A stretch of 64,000 bases of DNA, taken from assembly GCA_910574345.1 (NCBI GenBank), contig CAJSZV010000013.1, positions 35,010-99,009 of the forward strand. Direction: 5' to 3'. This document shows positions 53,147 to 63,063 of the stretch, one piece after another. The position numbers were made by a program, and so were the translations under genes. The first letter of the stretch is position 1; each line of letters opens with the position of its first letter. The notes under the pieces were generated by a model. The model was not told the DNA's origin. It did no database searches and worked only from the letters and a program-made list of their open reading frames with translations. This stretch comes from Clostridiaceae bacterium. Its GTDB lineage: Bacteria > Bacillota > Clostridia > Lachnospirales > Lachnospiraceae.

Positions 53147-53629
53147 ATGAGCATTTTGGGTAATGTAGGTACAGTATACAGTGCAGCACCGAATTTGATG
53201 AACGTCTGCATTGACAGGAATTTTGGAAATGAGATAACAGGCAGATGCTATAACAGATATTCCCCGTATCCGGTACAATTTGACGGCATGAACCATCTGT
53301 TCATACGGATGGATCAGCTTATGGACACCATTGATTTCCCGCAGTCATCGACTAAGAACCGGGAATTTTTTAAACGGCAGCGCTGCAAGACTGATGGAGG
53401 CACGGTAAAAGTGAAGACAGCAGAAGAGATATTAAAAGAATCAGGAAAGAAAGCCACTTTTGTGGTGAATGTGGCATACCGCCAGAATGCCACTTGGCAG
53501 GGAAAAGTGCTGTGGGCGGAGACAGGGCAGAGCTGTTATTTTCGCAGCGCGCTGGAACTGATGAAGTTGATCGACAACGCATTGGATGAAGGAGAAGAAG
53601 CAGCAGATAACCAGCAGGAACAGAGTTGA
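53147..53629 (+). CDS. NATWQG-motif small protein, full-length copy
   Basis: Uncharacterised 160-residue protein with no signal peptide or membrane segment. The N-terminal half is unrecognised, with a segment DGMNHLFIRMDQLMDTIDFPQ and a Lys/Arg-rich stretch. The C-terminal half carries ATFVVNVAYRQNATWQG, then KVLWAE and FRSALELMKLIDNALDEG, shared with the short copy at 325. It ends 19 bases before the giant fibro-slime protein and is likely translated from the same mRNA. Such placement suggests a role in making or controlling the surface protein (inference). GAAAGGG stands before adjacent GTG and ATG codons; I use the ATG. Confidence 0.75.
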   Translation: MSILGNVGTVYSAAPNLMNVCIDRNFGNEITGRCYNRYSPYPVQFDGMNHLFIRMDQLMDTIDFPQSSTKNREFFKRQRCKTDGGTVKVKTAEEILKESGKKATFVVNVAYRQNATWQGKVLWAETGQSCYFRSALELMKLIDNALDEGEEAADNQQEQS

Positions 53630-53648
53630 GGGAGAGAGGACGATATTC

Positions 53649-56600
53649 ATGTGGCGAGACAGAGAGTACTTCAGAAAAAGAATTATAAGTAGTCTTCTTG
53701 CAGCCTTGCTTGTACTGACACCGGCATTCAGCTCCATGGGGAGCATCACGGTGTTTGCGGCGGAACATGAAGAGGAGAACATCAGCAAGGCAGGGATGGC
53801 CTACAAGTATGCGGGAAAAGAGGATGTCCAGATCAGTGTTCTTGCGGAGAATGAGAGTTTTGCAGCGGGGGAGGAAGTACATCTGAGGGTTTTCATTCTG
53901 AATAACACCCAGGAGACACTAAGAGGGGGAAACTTAAAATTTACTGCGTCGGGAATTGAGAACGGAAGATTTACAGATCAGATAACTGACGAGACACAAG
54001 AACTCCTTCCCGATGAAAATGAGACGGTAGAGACAGCGGAATCAGATGAGGACGCAAAGCTGGATGGGATAGAAGAGGGGACAGCAGAGAACCAGAATTC
54101 GGAAGGACTGCAGGAAGATTCCACAGGGGACGTAAAGCCAGAGGGGATAGAAGGACTTAGTTTGACGGGGGAGGCGGAACCGGAAGAGAGCATAGAAGAA
54201 TTGACGGAAGAAAGTCTGGAAGATACAGATGATGAGGATGACGATGTGGAGATCACATCAGACGGAAGACGCATTCGCAATATAGTGTTGGAACCGGGTG
54301 AGATTTTTGAAGCGGAATTCTTTGGTATGATAGACCCGGATCTGGAGAAGACAGTGAACAGAACGATTCGCTTTTCTTTCCAGGGGGAAAATGACAGAGG
54401 CTCTGTATCGGGAAGGACGGAATTTGCATACAACACAGGCGTAGCAACCATGCTCCCTGTGGAGTTTGACAACGACGGCGAACTGTTAACCAATGAAGAG
54501 AATACCATGTATCTGCGCACAGTACTTAATGATGATGAACTGGCCGGCCTGTTCAGCGGTCCTTCTTTTGGAGACGGTGATGATCTGATCGTGATTCCGG
54601 GTACTGAGGAGCCAACGGCTACTTCATCCAATGCGTCCAAAGCCACGGATTCTAACGCTTCTAAGGCTACAAGCTCCAATGCGGAGAAGGCGGACCAATC
54701 CAACGACAAGAAGGAGGAAGAGAGCAGCAAAGCGGAAACAGCGGAATCCACAGACGCCGATATGTGGGTGACAGCGGGACAGGAATCGGAAGAAACTACA
54801 GAGAGCGGAGTTTCCGCTGCTGAAGACACACAGACCACAGAGGCGGAGGAATCAGCTGCAGAGACAGGAGCGGAAACCGCTGAAGAAGAAACGTCTCCAA
54901 TAGAAGAAGCCGTGTACAGTGTAATGATGCTGGAAAGCGGTGCAGATGAAACCGTAGATTATATTTTTGAGACAGAGGCTGCGGAATCCGAGCAGGAAAC
55001 ATCGGATTTCGAAAGCAGCGGGACAGCCGAACAGACCGAGGAGGAAACAGAGGATACAAGTGCCGGTGAAACCGAAGAGGCCGGCGACAGTACAAAAACA
55101 GATGCAGGCATTGAAGAATCCTTGGAATCCACCAGCGGGGAAACCATGGAGACCACAGAGGCCGGCAGTGCAGAAGCAGTGGAGACGACGGCATCTGATC
55201 CGGCACAGGTTACAGATCCTGCTGAGACCGAGACTGAGGAGGAAGAGGAAATCCCCGAAGATGAAGAATTTGACATAAGGAATATCCGTTATGAGATCAC
55301 TACATATGGCGTGCGGTTAAGAGGCGCATCCGTAGATACCCATATGGTGAGAAGCAGTAATGCAGAGCTGGTGACAGCAGTGGGTTTCCGGGTGGCAGAT
55401 AAGACGGCGCCAGGGCTTTATTTCGGTACGGCAGCAACTTTGATCGAATATAAAAAGAAGACCTATAAGACTTCTACAGGATTCTGGTTCTATGTGACAG
55501 GTGAGGGAGAAGTCATCCTGACAGGCAGCGTGGACGGAGCCAAGATTGAGGTAAGAGGTCCGGCGGAATCTTTTCCTGACAGTGAAGAGCTGGAACTTTT
55601 AGTAAGCGAGGTTCCGGAAGATAAAGCGGAGATGGTGGCTGCGGCGTTGCAGAAGAAGGCAGCGGCAGAGGGCATCACTGTCGATAAGATGAAAGCCGTA
55701 GATATTAAGATCGTGGCGGACGGAGAGGAAAAGGAACTGGAAGGCGAGGTAACCGTCACATTTCAGCAGGTGAAGCTGGAGAGACTGGATGGATTGGAGG
55801 ATGAGGAAGAAACCCACGATGTGGGGGAGAGTGCCATAGAAAAGAATCCTGATGAGACAGAGGCGGCAGAGGGTACATGGCAGGAACAGACAGGGGAAGG
55901 AGAGGCGATTCCCGGAAAAGCAAGGCGGGCAGCAGCCAGGGGAGCGGCACATGCAGATGATGAAAGGATAGCTGCAGCCAGTGAAGAGGTGCTGGAGGAT
56001 GCTGACGCTGAGGCCGGGGAAAATATATGGGCGGAAGAGAATAAAGAGAGCAGCGAAGGCACTGTGGATGGCAAAAAAGAGCGGAATCTGGCTGTATGGC
56101 ATCTGGATGAAGAAGCCGGGGAACTGAGCGATATGGGCGGCGATATGGATGAGAATGGTGATGTAGTGATGACTACCAATCATTTTTCTATCTTTATCGT
56201 GGTGGATATGGGGCAGTTGGGCGGAAATATTACGCTTACCGTAGAACACTGGGGCACTGTGAAAACAATAGACGGAAATAGTACGGATGCCACACAGCTG
56301 ATATATGACGGAAGAACAAATGATAGTGGGGAGACGATAGGATATTATACAAAAGATGAAGTATTTGACCGAAAAGAGATTGAGATTAGAAAGATTGAGG
56401 TGGAAGGTAAAATATATGAAACTGATCGGATAATCGTTCCTAATAAAATGGAATATGATCCAATTGAAGAATTGAGCAAAATTTGTCGGGTTATGCCAGA
56501 TGAACGAAAAAATTATGCTATAACGAAGATTTTGGTATCTTCTAAAGTAGAAGAGAACGTTGATAAAGAGACAAAAGACTGGACAGACGCAGATGAATAT

Positions 56601-59507
56601 GTTGTTGAAACAGATGCTGGTGGTAATATCACAAAGGTTACAAAGGGCGGAGAAGAGGTAGAAAGCATTAAATTACAAACAGATTCTGTCATTCGATTTG
56701 TCTATGAAGAAAGGGTAATAAGTGCTTTGCAGTATCGTCCGGTAACTTTCTATGACTATAACATAAGTGCTGATGAAGGAAAGGGAGGGACAAATGCTAA
56801 CTCGAACTTTAGCAATTATGATCCGATTTCCAGGCCAAACAAAATAGGAGCAGGGCAGACCTCGTCAGGCAATAAAAATGAATGGGCAGAGAGCGATTCA
56901 GCAGGGAGTGCAAAGACAGAAGATGGATTATATTTGAATCAAGGCAATTACTATAAAAAAGGCGAATCTTTCCAGTATTTGGACAGTGAAGGTCAGTATG
57001 GTTCTGTAGACAGTCTTAAATTGGATCTTTCATTGCCTCGGATTATACCTAATATAGTCCAAGAGACATTGGATGATAATTATAATTTAAGGTATGGAAG
57101 CGGAATTGCGGATCCGGATTTCTTTTTACAAACAGGTGATAATAAAGAAGGTACAGTTCAATATAACAATTATAAGTTGGGATTTGAGCAAAACGGGGAT
57201 ACATATAGATTATCAGCTGTGAAAAGAGATGAAACAATTGTCCTGACTGGCCTTACAAACATTATATGTACCGGCAACAACTGGAGAAAAAATTCAGCTA
57301 TCTATTCTAACAATTTTTGGCCCTTGGATAATGAGGACGGAATAGATGAAAAAGGCAAATCCGATGAGGCTGATGGAGGAGGAATGCATAATTTTCACTT
57401 TGGAATGAGATTTGATTTTAATTTCAGGGTAGGAGATTATGTGGGCCCCATGAATTTCTATTTCCGTGGGGACGATGATTTCTGGATGTTTGTAGACGGA
57501 AAACGGGTAATTGATTTGGGAGGAATTCATTCGGCGCAGGGCCGGGCTGTTGATTTAAAACAGTGGTTAAAAGATGACGGAGACGGTCAATTAGATAAGG
57601 ACAAAGTACATCGAGTATCTATTTTTTATATGGAGAGAGGTGGTTTTGGCTCCTGCTGCTATATGCAGTTTACCTTACCTAATTGTGAACCAATCAAGAG
57701 CCCTTCAAACCCTCAGACTACGGTGACAGTTAAAAAAGAGTGGGATGATTACAATAACCCTGAACGTCCCAAAAGCATTGATGTTACTCTTTATCAAAAA
57801 CTGGATGATGTTGAAATAGATTACGAGACAAAGACATTGAGTGACGCAAATAATTGGCAGTATACATGGACGGAACTTCCGACAACATGGCCTAATAATT
57901 CGTCGAAACAGTGTACCTACATTGTAAAGGAGGAATCTCTTGAGGGATACAATGGCCGGATTGTTAAGGCAGATGGTAATAACAAAAACGGATGGGTTAT
58001 TACTGTGAAAAATACGCTGTCTCCAGAAGTAAAGGTAAAAGTTACGAAGGAATGGGTGGATCACAATAATGCCTGCGGTAATCGGCGTCAAAAGCTAAAA
58101 TTTCAGCTCTACGCAGATGGAGAGATTTATCCAAGTAAAGAAGGCGTTTTGGAAATAGACGGTTCGGATCAGGCAGGTAATACCTGGGTTGGAACCTTTG
58201 AACATCTTCCTAAATATCGCTATGTAATTGAAGACGGTAAAAGAGTAGCTAAAGAAATTCAATATACAGTGAGAGAAACCGACAACGAATCTGTGATTGA
58301 GGCGAATGAAGACGGAAGCGGAAAGAGTATGTTGTCAGGGAATCATATAGGTGAAAATTATAAAGTTTTTTATGAAGATAACCAACCTCTGACTGACGAT
58401 GAGATGGAAGATAATTATGTCGCCCATACAAAAGTAACAAATATTCACAAACATAGGCTGGAAGCTGAAAAGATCTGGGATGATCAGACCAATGCCTTAC
58501 CATATATATCTCTTTATGAAGTAAATCAAGATGAAACGATAGTTCGTATAGAAAATACGGTTCGCCTGATGGAAAAGAAAGATAATAAGATTATTGCAGT
58601 ATTTGAGGAATTGGATCCGGCGAAAACCTATACAGTTCGAGAACTGCAAGAAATTCTTTCCAAAGACGGTCAGCCCCCGGCTGATACAGAATATGATTTC
58701 GCAGAAGGAGGCAAATACTTTAGGGCAGTTGACGAAGGCGGACTTTATCAAAATACTTATGAGGTAAGCTACAATGGCCCCCACAATAAAGGTAATAATA
58801 CATTTCCATGTATCCAGGTTGTAACAATACAAAATAGTTTGAGGAGAGCCCGACTCCGGGTCGCCAAATGGATTACCAACTGGAATGATGAGTCCTTAGA
58901 TTACAATGATCTGCTGGAAGATGAGTTTATCGTTAAAGTAAACAGACAGATTCCGGAAGATGAGAATGTACCGGAGGTGTTAAAAAAGCCATTTGAGACA
59001 GGAGTGGTTCTGAATCATGCCGGGACAAAAGAAGGGGCAGCGGATCCTGCGAAGTTCAGCGGATATATAGAAGTTCTGGTAAGGGAAGAGGGAGACACAT
59101 TTAATGTGAGCGAGATCATCCCGAAAGAGTATGGAAAGGTGGGTATTCGCTATATATCAAATTATACAGGCGGACCCATATCTGCAGGTGATGATATGAT
59201 CTCACAATCTGATACGATTACCGTGCATCCCGGAGATGACGGGCTGATTATTGTCTATAATCAGTTTGACCATCAGGATTATTTCCATCATGATGCCAGT
59301 GCTGATAATGACTTTGCTCAGGGATTAAGGGCTGAATCAATAAAATCATCAAGTCAGCAGACGGGCAGATCGACAAGCAGGTCAAGAGGCGGAACGTTGC
59401 CTTTAGAGCCGGAACCTGTGAATATGCTCAGTTTATTGCCAGGAGAACTTCTGATCGTGGAGCGGGAAGAGGAAGAAGAACTGGACGAAGATGACAGACT
59501 GGTGTAA
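53649..59507 (+). CDS. Giant secreted fibro-slime/CnaB surface protein
   Basis: Protein of 1,952 residues. Signal peptide about 1-37 (basic start, LLAALLVLTPAFSS). A beta-rich region (about 50-290) is interrupted by an acidic segment, and a Glu/Thr/Ser-rich stalk with SNASKAT-type repeats runs to about 545. A fibro-slime/PA14-like domain occupies about 1200-1350 (NFYFRGDDDFWMFVDGKRV). At least three CnaB-type domains follow, with TVKKEWDD (1360), VTKEWVDH (1460) and AEKIWDDQ (1605). A further beta domain spans about 1735-1880. The C-terminus is acidic, with no LPxTG-like motif and no membrane segment. It probably forms isopeptide-bonded extracellular fibres with the TasA-like proteins downstream. 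GAGAGAGG precedes the ATG. Confidence 0.85.
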   Translation: MWRDREYFRKRIISSLLAALLVLTPAFSSMGSITVFAAEHEEENISKAGMAYKYAGKEDVQISVLAENESFAAGEEVHLRVFILNNTQETLRGGNLKFTASGIENGRFTDQITDETQELLPDENETVETAESDEDAKLDGIEEGTAENQNSEGLQEDSTGDVKPEGIEGLSLTGEAEPEESIEELTEESLEDTDDEDDDVEITSDGRRIRNIVLEPGEIFEAEFFGMIDPDLEKTVNRTIRFSFQGENDRGSVSGRTEFAYNTGVATMLPVEFDNDGELLTNEENTMYLRTVLNDDELAGLFSGPSFGDGDDLIVIPGTEEPTATSSNASKATDSNASKATSSNAEKADQSNDKKEEESSKAETAESTDADMWVTAGQESEETTESGVSAAEDTQTTEAEESAAETGAETAEEETSPIEEAVYSVMMLESGADETVDYIFETEAAESEQETSDFESSGTAEQTEEETEDTSAGETEEAGDSTKTDAGIEESLESTSGETMETTEAGSAEAVETTASDPAQVTDPAETETEEEEEIPEDEEFDIRNIRYEITTYGVRLRGASVDTHMVRSSNAELVTAVGFRVADKTAPGLYFGTAATLIEYKKKTYKTSTGFWFYVTGEGEVILTGSVDGAKIEVRGPAESFPDSEELELLVSEVPEDKAEMVAAALQKKAAAEGITVDKMKAVDIKIVADGEEKELEGEVTVTFQQVKLERLDGLEDEEETHDVGESAIEKNPDETEAAEGTWQEQTGEGEAIPGKARRAAARGAAHADDERIAAASEEVLEDADAEAGENIWAEENKESSEGTVDGKKERNLAVWHLDEEAGELSDMGGDMDENGDVVMTTNHFSIFIVVDMGQLGGNITLTVEHWGTVKTIDGNSTDATQLIYDGRTNDSGETIGYYTKDEVFDRKEIEIRKIEVEGKIYETDRIIVPNKMEYDPIEELSKICRVMPDERKNYAITKILVSSKVEENVDKETKDWTDADEYVVETDAGGNITKVTKGGEEVESIKLQTDSVIRFVYEERVISALQYRPVTFYDYNISADEGKGGTNANSNFSNYDPISRPNKIGAGQTSSGNKNEWAESDSAGSAKTEDGLYLNQGNYYKKGESFQYLDSEGQYGSVDSLKLDLSLPRIIPNIVQETLDDNYNLRYGSGIADPDFFLQTGDNKEGTVQYNNYKLGFEQNGDTYRLSAVKRDETIVLTGLTNIICTGNNWRKNSAIYSNNFWPLDNEDGIDEKGKSDEADGGGMHNFHFGMRFDFNFRVGDYVGPMNFYFRGDDDFWMFVDGKRVIDLGGIHSAQGRAVDLKQWLKDDGDGQLDKDKVHRVSIFYMERGGFGSCCYMQFTLPNCEPIKSPSNPQTTVTVKKEWDDYNNPERPKSIDVTLYQKLDDVEIDYETKTLSDANNWQYTWTELPTTWPNNSSKQCTYIVKEESLEGYNGRIVKADGNNKNGWVITVKNTLSPEVKVKVTKEWVDHNNACGNRRQKLKFQLYADGEIYPSKEGVLEIDGSDQAGNTWVGTFEHLPKYRYVIEDGKRVAKEIQYTVRETDNESVIEANEDGSGKSMLSGNHIGENYKVFYEDNQPLTDDEMEDNYVAHTKVTNIHKHRLEAEKIWDDQTNALPYISLYEVNQDETIVRIENTVRLMEKKDNKIIAVFEELDPAKTYTVRELQEILSKDGQPPADTEYDFAEGGKYFRAVDEGGLYQNTYEVSYNGPHNKGNNTFPCIQVVTIQNSLRRARLRVAKWITNWNDESLDYNDLLEDEFIVKVNRQIPEDENVPEVLKKPFETGVVLNHAGTKEGAADPAKFSGYIEVLVREEGDTFNVSEIIPKEYGKVGIRYISNYTGGPISAGDDMISQSDTITVHPGDDGLIIVYNQFDHQDYFHHDASADNDFAQGLRAESIKSSSQQTGRSTSRSRGGTLPLEPEPVNMLSLLPGELLIVEREEEEELDEDDRLV

Positions 59508-59520
59508 AGGAGGAACTGCT

Positions 59521-60141
59521 ATGGTTGATATATTAAAGAAAATAAAGATCAGGGCAATTCTTCCGGCCGCCGCCCTTTTAGCGGCGGCGGCTATAGGAAC
59601 CACTTATGCATGGCAGACATGGGATCTGGATATAAAAAATGAATTGAAATCCCATGAAACCATAGTTGAGGTAGTCGAGAACTTTGACAAAGAGAATCCC
59701 TTTGATCATAAAGAAGTCGCCTTCAGAAATAATGGTTCCTCTTCTGTATTTCTCAGATACAGCTATACCGAATATTGGGAAAAAGACGGGTATATTCTTT
59801 CCAACCGGCTCAGTGACGGCACGGAGATAGCTGTGAAGGCATGGGTGAACAGTGATCAGTGGGAGAAGATAGATGACGGGTGGTTTTACTATAACAAGAT
59901 ACTGAAACAAGGTGATTCCACGGATAAGATCCTTGAGAAAGTTACTCTCCCCACTGATTTCGATACTGCACATCCAGAATATATAGGTGCTTCCTATCAC
60001 TTGTATTTTAAAGTGGAAGCGGTTCAATGCAGCGACGGTAACAATACATTGAACAGCGAAGCGGTTAATGCGGATGCTACAGAGAAATTGTTTGGGCGAA
60101 AGGCAGTTGTTGATCATAAGGGCAGAGTGACATGGGATTAA
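59521..60141 (+). CDS. TasA/BsaA-like secreted protein 1
   Basis: Protein of 206 residues with a SipW-type signal region (ILPAAALLAAAAIGTTYAWQTW, residues about 13-34). It is the most diverged of the set. The usual W-x-PG-x-x-x-x-K motif is replaced by NPFDHKEVAFRNNGSSSVFLRYSYTEYW, but the second family block, DGWFYYNKILKQGDSTDKILEKV, is clear. In Bacillus and Clostridium perfringens such proteins polymerise into biofilm fibres after cleavage by SipW. It follows the giant protein by 13 bases behind AAAGGAGG. Confidence 0.8.
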   Translation: MVDILKKIKIRAILPAAALLAAAAIGTTYAWQTWDLDIKNELKSHETIVEVVENFDKENPFDHKEVAFRNNGSSSVFLRYSYTEYWEKDGYILSNRLSDGTEIAVKAWVNSDQWEKIDDGWFYYNKILKQGDSTDKILEKVTLPTDFDTAHPEYIGASYHLYFKVEAVQCSDGNNTLNSEAVNADATEKLFGRKAVVDHKGRVTWD

Positions 60142-60155
60142 AAGGAGGAAGAGGA

Positions 60156-60914
60156 GTGGTGCAGATAAGCAAAAAAGCTAAAAAAATCCTGATTGTCCTC
60201 GGACTCCTGACAATCGCTGTCATTGGTTTGACTTTAGCTTATTACAGCGGTCAAGAGGAATTTGAAAATGAATTTCATGTAAAAGAGCCAGGAGTGGCAA
60301 TCTACGAAAAATTTAATCCCACAGATTGGTGGGTACCGGGTGAGGAGAAATCCAAGCAGGCATGGTTTACCAATACCGGTGAGATGGATATGCTGCTCAG
60401 ATTCAAGATAACACCGGAATGGGTAGAGAAACCAAAAGATAAAAATGGCATTGTCCTGCCGGATGAAAAAATTAAGCCGATTGATGAGGTAATAACTCTT
60501 TATTGGAAGGACAGCACAGGAGGGACTCCAATCGCACTGCCGAAAGCTTCCGAGGATAATCCGGTTATTATGCCTGAGGAGGGCTCAGCATTTGACTTCA
60601 TAGCAATTTATGACAGGACTGAAAAGACTACCTATTATTATTACAAAAAGGTATTGAAAGCAAAGGGCTCCAATCAAAGTTCTACTCAGCATGTACTGGA
60701 ATCCGTAAAGTTTTCAGAGAACCTGTCCAATGACGGCCACAAGAATTCCGACTACTCCAATGTCCAGATTGATTTGACCATAGCCGGAGAGACGGTTCTG
60801 GTGGATGAGAGAGCAGTGGAGGAGCAGTGGCCGGGAGTTACGGTGTCATTTACAAAGAATTCTGAGGGTGCCGTTTCAGAAGTGAATTGGAGCAGGGCTG
60901 GTGACGGAGAATAA
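60156..60914 (+). CDS. TasA/BsaA-like secreted protein 2
   Basis: Protein of about 252 residues with an N-terminal hydrophobic signal (ILIVLGLLTIAVIGLTLAYY). The family block reads YEKFNPTDWWVPGEEKSKQAWFTNTG, and the second block TYYYYKKVLKAKG. I use the GTG at 60156 because AAAGGAGG stands seven bases before it; an ATG at 60132 overlaps the previous gene. It is probably processed by the SipW-type peptidase at 63064 and built into fibres or anchoring subunits. Confidence 0.82.
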   Translation: MVQISKKAKKILIVLGLLTIAVIGLTLAYYSGQEEFENEFHVKEPGVAIYEKFNPTDWWVPGEEKSKQAWFTNTGEMDMLLRFKITPEWVEKPKDKNGIVLPDEKIKPIDEVITLYWKDSTGGTPIALPKASEDNPVIMPEEGSAFDFIAIYDRTEKTTYYYYKKVLKAKGSNQSSTQHVLESVKFSENLSNDGHKNSDYSNVQIDLTIAGETVLVDERAVEEQWPGVTVSFTKNSEGAVSEVNWSRAGDGE

Positions 60915-61033
60915 GCATCTTTTGCTCAGGATGGAAAACATGAGCTGACAATAAAGCAAGGGACTCAAAACTGCTGCGGATAATAGGTAAAACCCTTTGA
61001 AGCAGCAAGAATGCAAAAAGGAAGGATGGTAGT

Positions 61034-62017
61034 ATGAACAAAAAGATTGTCGGAGTGGTAGGCTTGGCCTCTGTAGCGTTGGTAGGAGGAACATTTGCCT
61101 ATTTCACACAGTCAACAACGATTGACAACCCATTTGACACTGCAAATTATCAGACTGTGGTGACGGAGGATTTCGTACCGGAAGACGGTGAGGACTGGCA
61201 GCCGGGCGCGGAGGTTAACAAGGATCTGTATGTACAGAATACAGGCGACAGAGAAGTGGTTGTCCGGGTGAAGCTGGAGGATTACTGGTATAGAGGAGAC
61301 AGTCTGATCACAAAAGCTCAGGGAGACGGGGCGAATACCTTTGTTGAACTGTTCGGAGAACCGGTTATAAGGCATCCGGGTGCAACAGAAAACGGAACAG
61401 AAACATTCCAGCTGAATCCAGATGACGGTGAGACCGAAGGGGACGCAACCGTAGTGTTTAAAACCTTTGAAAATACGGACAAGTGGGCGTTTAATGAGGA
61501 AGACGGTTATTTCTATTACAAGACAACTCTGGCGGCAGGAGCTTCTACAGAAAAGTTCCTGGATAAGGTTCAGTTGGATCCTCAGCTTGACTTAGGTCTT
61601 TTCAACACGATGATTTATTCAAAGGTTGCTGAAAAGGGAACGAATCAGGAGATTAATGTTCCGGAAGATGTAACCGATATAGACCAATTTATGAACGATA
61701 ATGGATGGACATGGATAAAAAAAGAAGAAGGTAAGGATGTCAGCGTTATCCCCACAAGTATTGAATTATTCAACCAAATGGCAGGGACAGATCATACAAA
61801 AGAGAGCCTGTTAGCAAACAATCAGGGCATTTATACGACTGCTGTGACAAGAGCAGAATCTGACAAACAGGGATACGGCGATGCAAAGTACATATTGCGC
61901 ATTAAAGTTGAGACTGTGCAGGCTACGGATAAGGCAGTTCAGGCAACTTTTGAAAAGGTAGGAGCTGTTATGGATGAGCTGAACTGGAATCTCTTCGCAG
62001 AAAATTTGGAGAATTAG
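61034..62017 (+). CDS. TasA/BsaA-like secreted protein 3
   Basis: Protein of 327 residues. The signal segment VGVVGLASVALVGGTFAYFTQS is followed by the BsaA-type block TEDFVPEDGEDWQPGAEVNK-like sequence, NTGDREVVVRVKLEDYW, and later DGYFYYKTTLAAGASTEKFLD. Along with the next gene it is closest to typical biofilm-fibre subunits such as BsaA. It lies 119 bases after the previous gene, a gap with no recognisable promoter. AAAGGAAGG precedes the ATG. Confidence 0.88.
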   Translation: MNKKIVGVVGLASVALVGGTFAYFTQSTTIDNPFDTANYQTVVTEDFVPEDGEDWQPGAEVNKDLYVQNTGDREVVVRVKLEDYWYRGDSLITKAQGDGANTFVELFGEPVIRHPGATENGTETFQLNPDDGETEGDATVVFKTFENTDKWAFNEEDGYFYYKTTLAAGASTEKFLDKVQLDPQLDLGLFNTMIYSKVAEKGTNQEINVPEDVTDIDQFMNDNGWTWIKKEEGKDVSVIPTSIELFNQMAGTDHTKESLLANNQGIYTTAVTRAESDKQGYGDAKYILRIKVETVQATDKAVQATFEKVGAVMDELNWNLFAENLEN

Positions 62018-62077
62018 CCGACAACAATGTTTCCATAAAAATAAGTGAAATATTATAGTAAGAGGAGAATAAATATT

Positions 62078-63040
62078 ATGAAGAGCAAGAAAATTTATGG
62101 TTTGGCAGGCATAGCAGGATTGGTAGCCATAGGTGGAACATTTGCATATTACAGTGCAGAACAGACCTTTAACAACCCATTTAATACCACAAACTACAGT
62201 ACGTCCGCAACAGAGAAGTTCAATCCAAATGGAGACAACAATAATTGGGAGCCAGGCTCAACGGTTGATAAGGAAGTCTTTGCGACCAATACAGGCGATG
62301 GCGATGTATGGGTTCGCGTAAAGTTTGATGAGGCATGGATGCGTGAAGGGAGCCTGATACCGGTATTCGGTCTTGACCCAAAAGCGACTCATCAGTTTGG
62401 CTCAATAGACGGTCTTGGCAAATTTGGCGTAGCAGGTGCACAAGATGGAATTACGGCATCTAATTCAAGTAGTCATCAGGGAGTGGGAGATGAGTACGAA
62501 ACAGACGGCGTGACCGAGAGAGATATCGGCTCTGTTGTAATGAAAAATTTCGCTGATGGCTGGGATAACAATTGGACCTTTAATCCCAAAGACGGGTATT
62601 TTTATTATAAGACAGTACTGAAAAAAAATGATAGCACACAGCTGCTTCTTGATTCTGTAACCCTTTGCAGCGACACGGATATGGGGCATTTTCTGGAACC
62701 CGTATACTATATTGCCGTTGAGGAAGGAGCGGCCCAACCGAAGTTTGATGTAGAGGAGTGGGTAAAGAATGGGGATGTGAACAAAGAATTTGGTAGCTGG
62801 AAACTAGGGGTACCAAGCAAAGACGATCCTTCTCTTAAAGGTAAAGACGTATATACATACAAGGGGCATATTTTAGATAAGGAGGCTCTTGGATATGCAA
62901 AAGCGGATTATCAGCTGGATATTACGGTAGAGTTCCTTCAGACAACTGAGGAGGGCGAAATTATTACTAATTCAGGGTGGGATCAGGACTTCCTGCCAAC
63001 AAGTTCCTCAACTGAATCAACTACCCAAAACGGAAATTAA
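62078..63040 (+). CDS. TasA/BsaA-like secreted protein 4
   Basis: Protein of 320 residues, clearly related to the preceding one. Signal segment LAGIAGLVAIGGTFAYYSAEQ, block TEKFNPNGDNNNWEPGSTVDK, NTGDGDVWVRVKFDEAW, and DGYFYYKTVLKKNDSTQLLLD. A Ser/Thr-rich tail follows. The start at 62078 follows AGAGGAG; eleven earlier codons are rejected. Probably a duplicate that has diverged to a different role in the fibre. Confidence 0.88.
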   Translation: MKSKKIYGLAGIAGLVAIGGTFAYYSAEQTFNNPFNTTNYSTSATEKFNPNGDNNNWEPGSTVDKEVFATNTGDGDVWVRVKFDEAWMREGSLIPVFGLDPKATHQFGSIDGLGKFGVAGAQDGITASNSSSHQGVGDEYETDGVTERDIGSVVMKNFADGWDNNWTFNPKDGYFYYKTVLKKNDSTQLLLDSVTLCSDTDMGHFLEPVYYIAVEEGAAQPKFDVEEWVKNGDVNKEFGSWKLGVPSKDDPSLKGKDVYTYKGHILDKEALGYAKADYQLDITVEFLQTTEEGEIITNSGWDQDFLPTSSSTESTTQNGN

Positions 63041-63063
63041 AATCACAACAGGACATCTAATCG

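Noticed and set aside
53978-54838. 286-codon Ser-rich minus-strand frame
   Set aside because: Antisense of the Glu/Thr-rich stalk of the giant surface protein.
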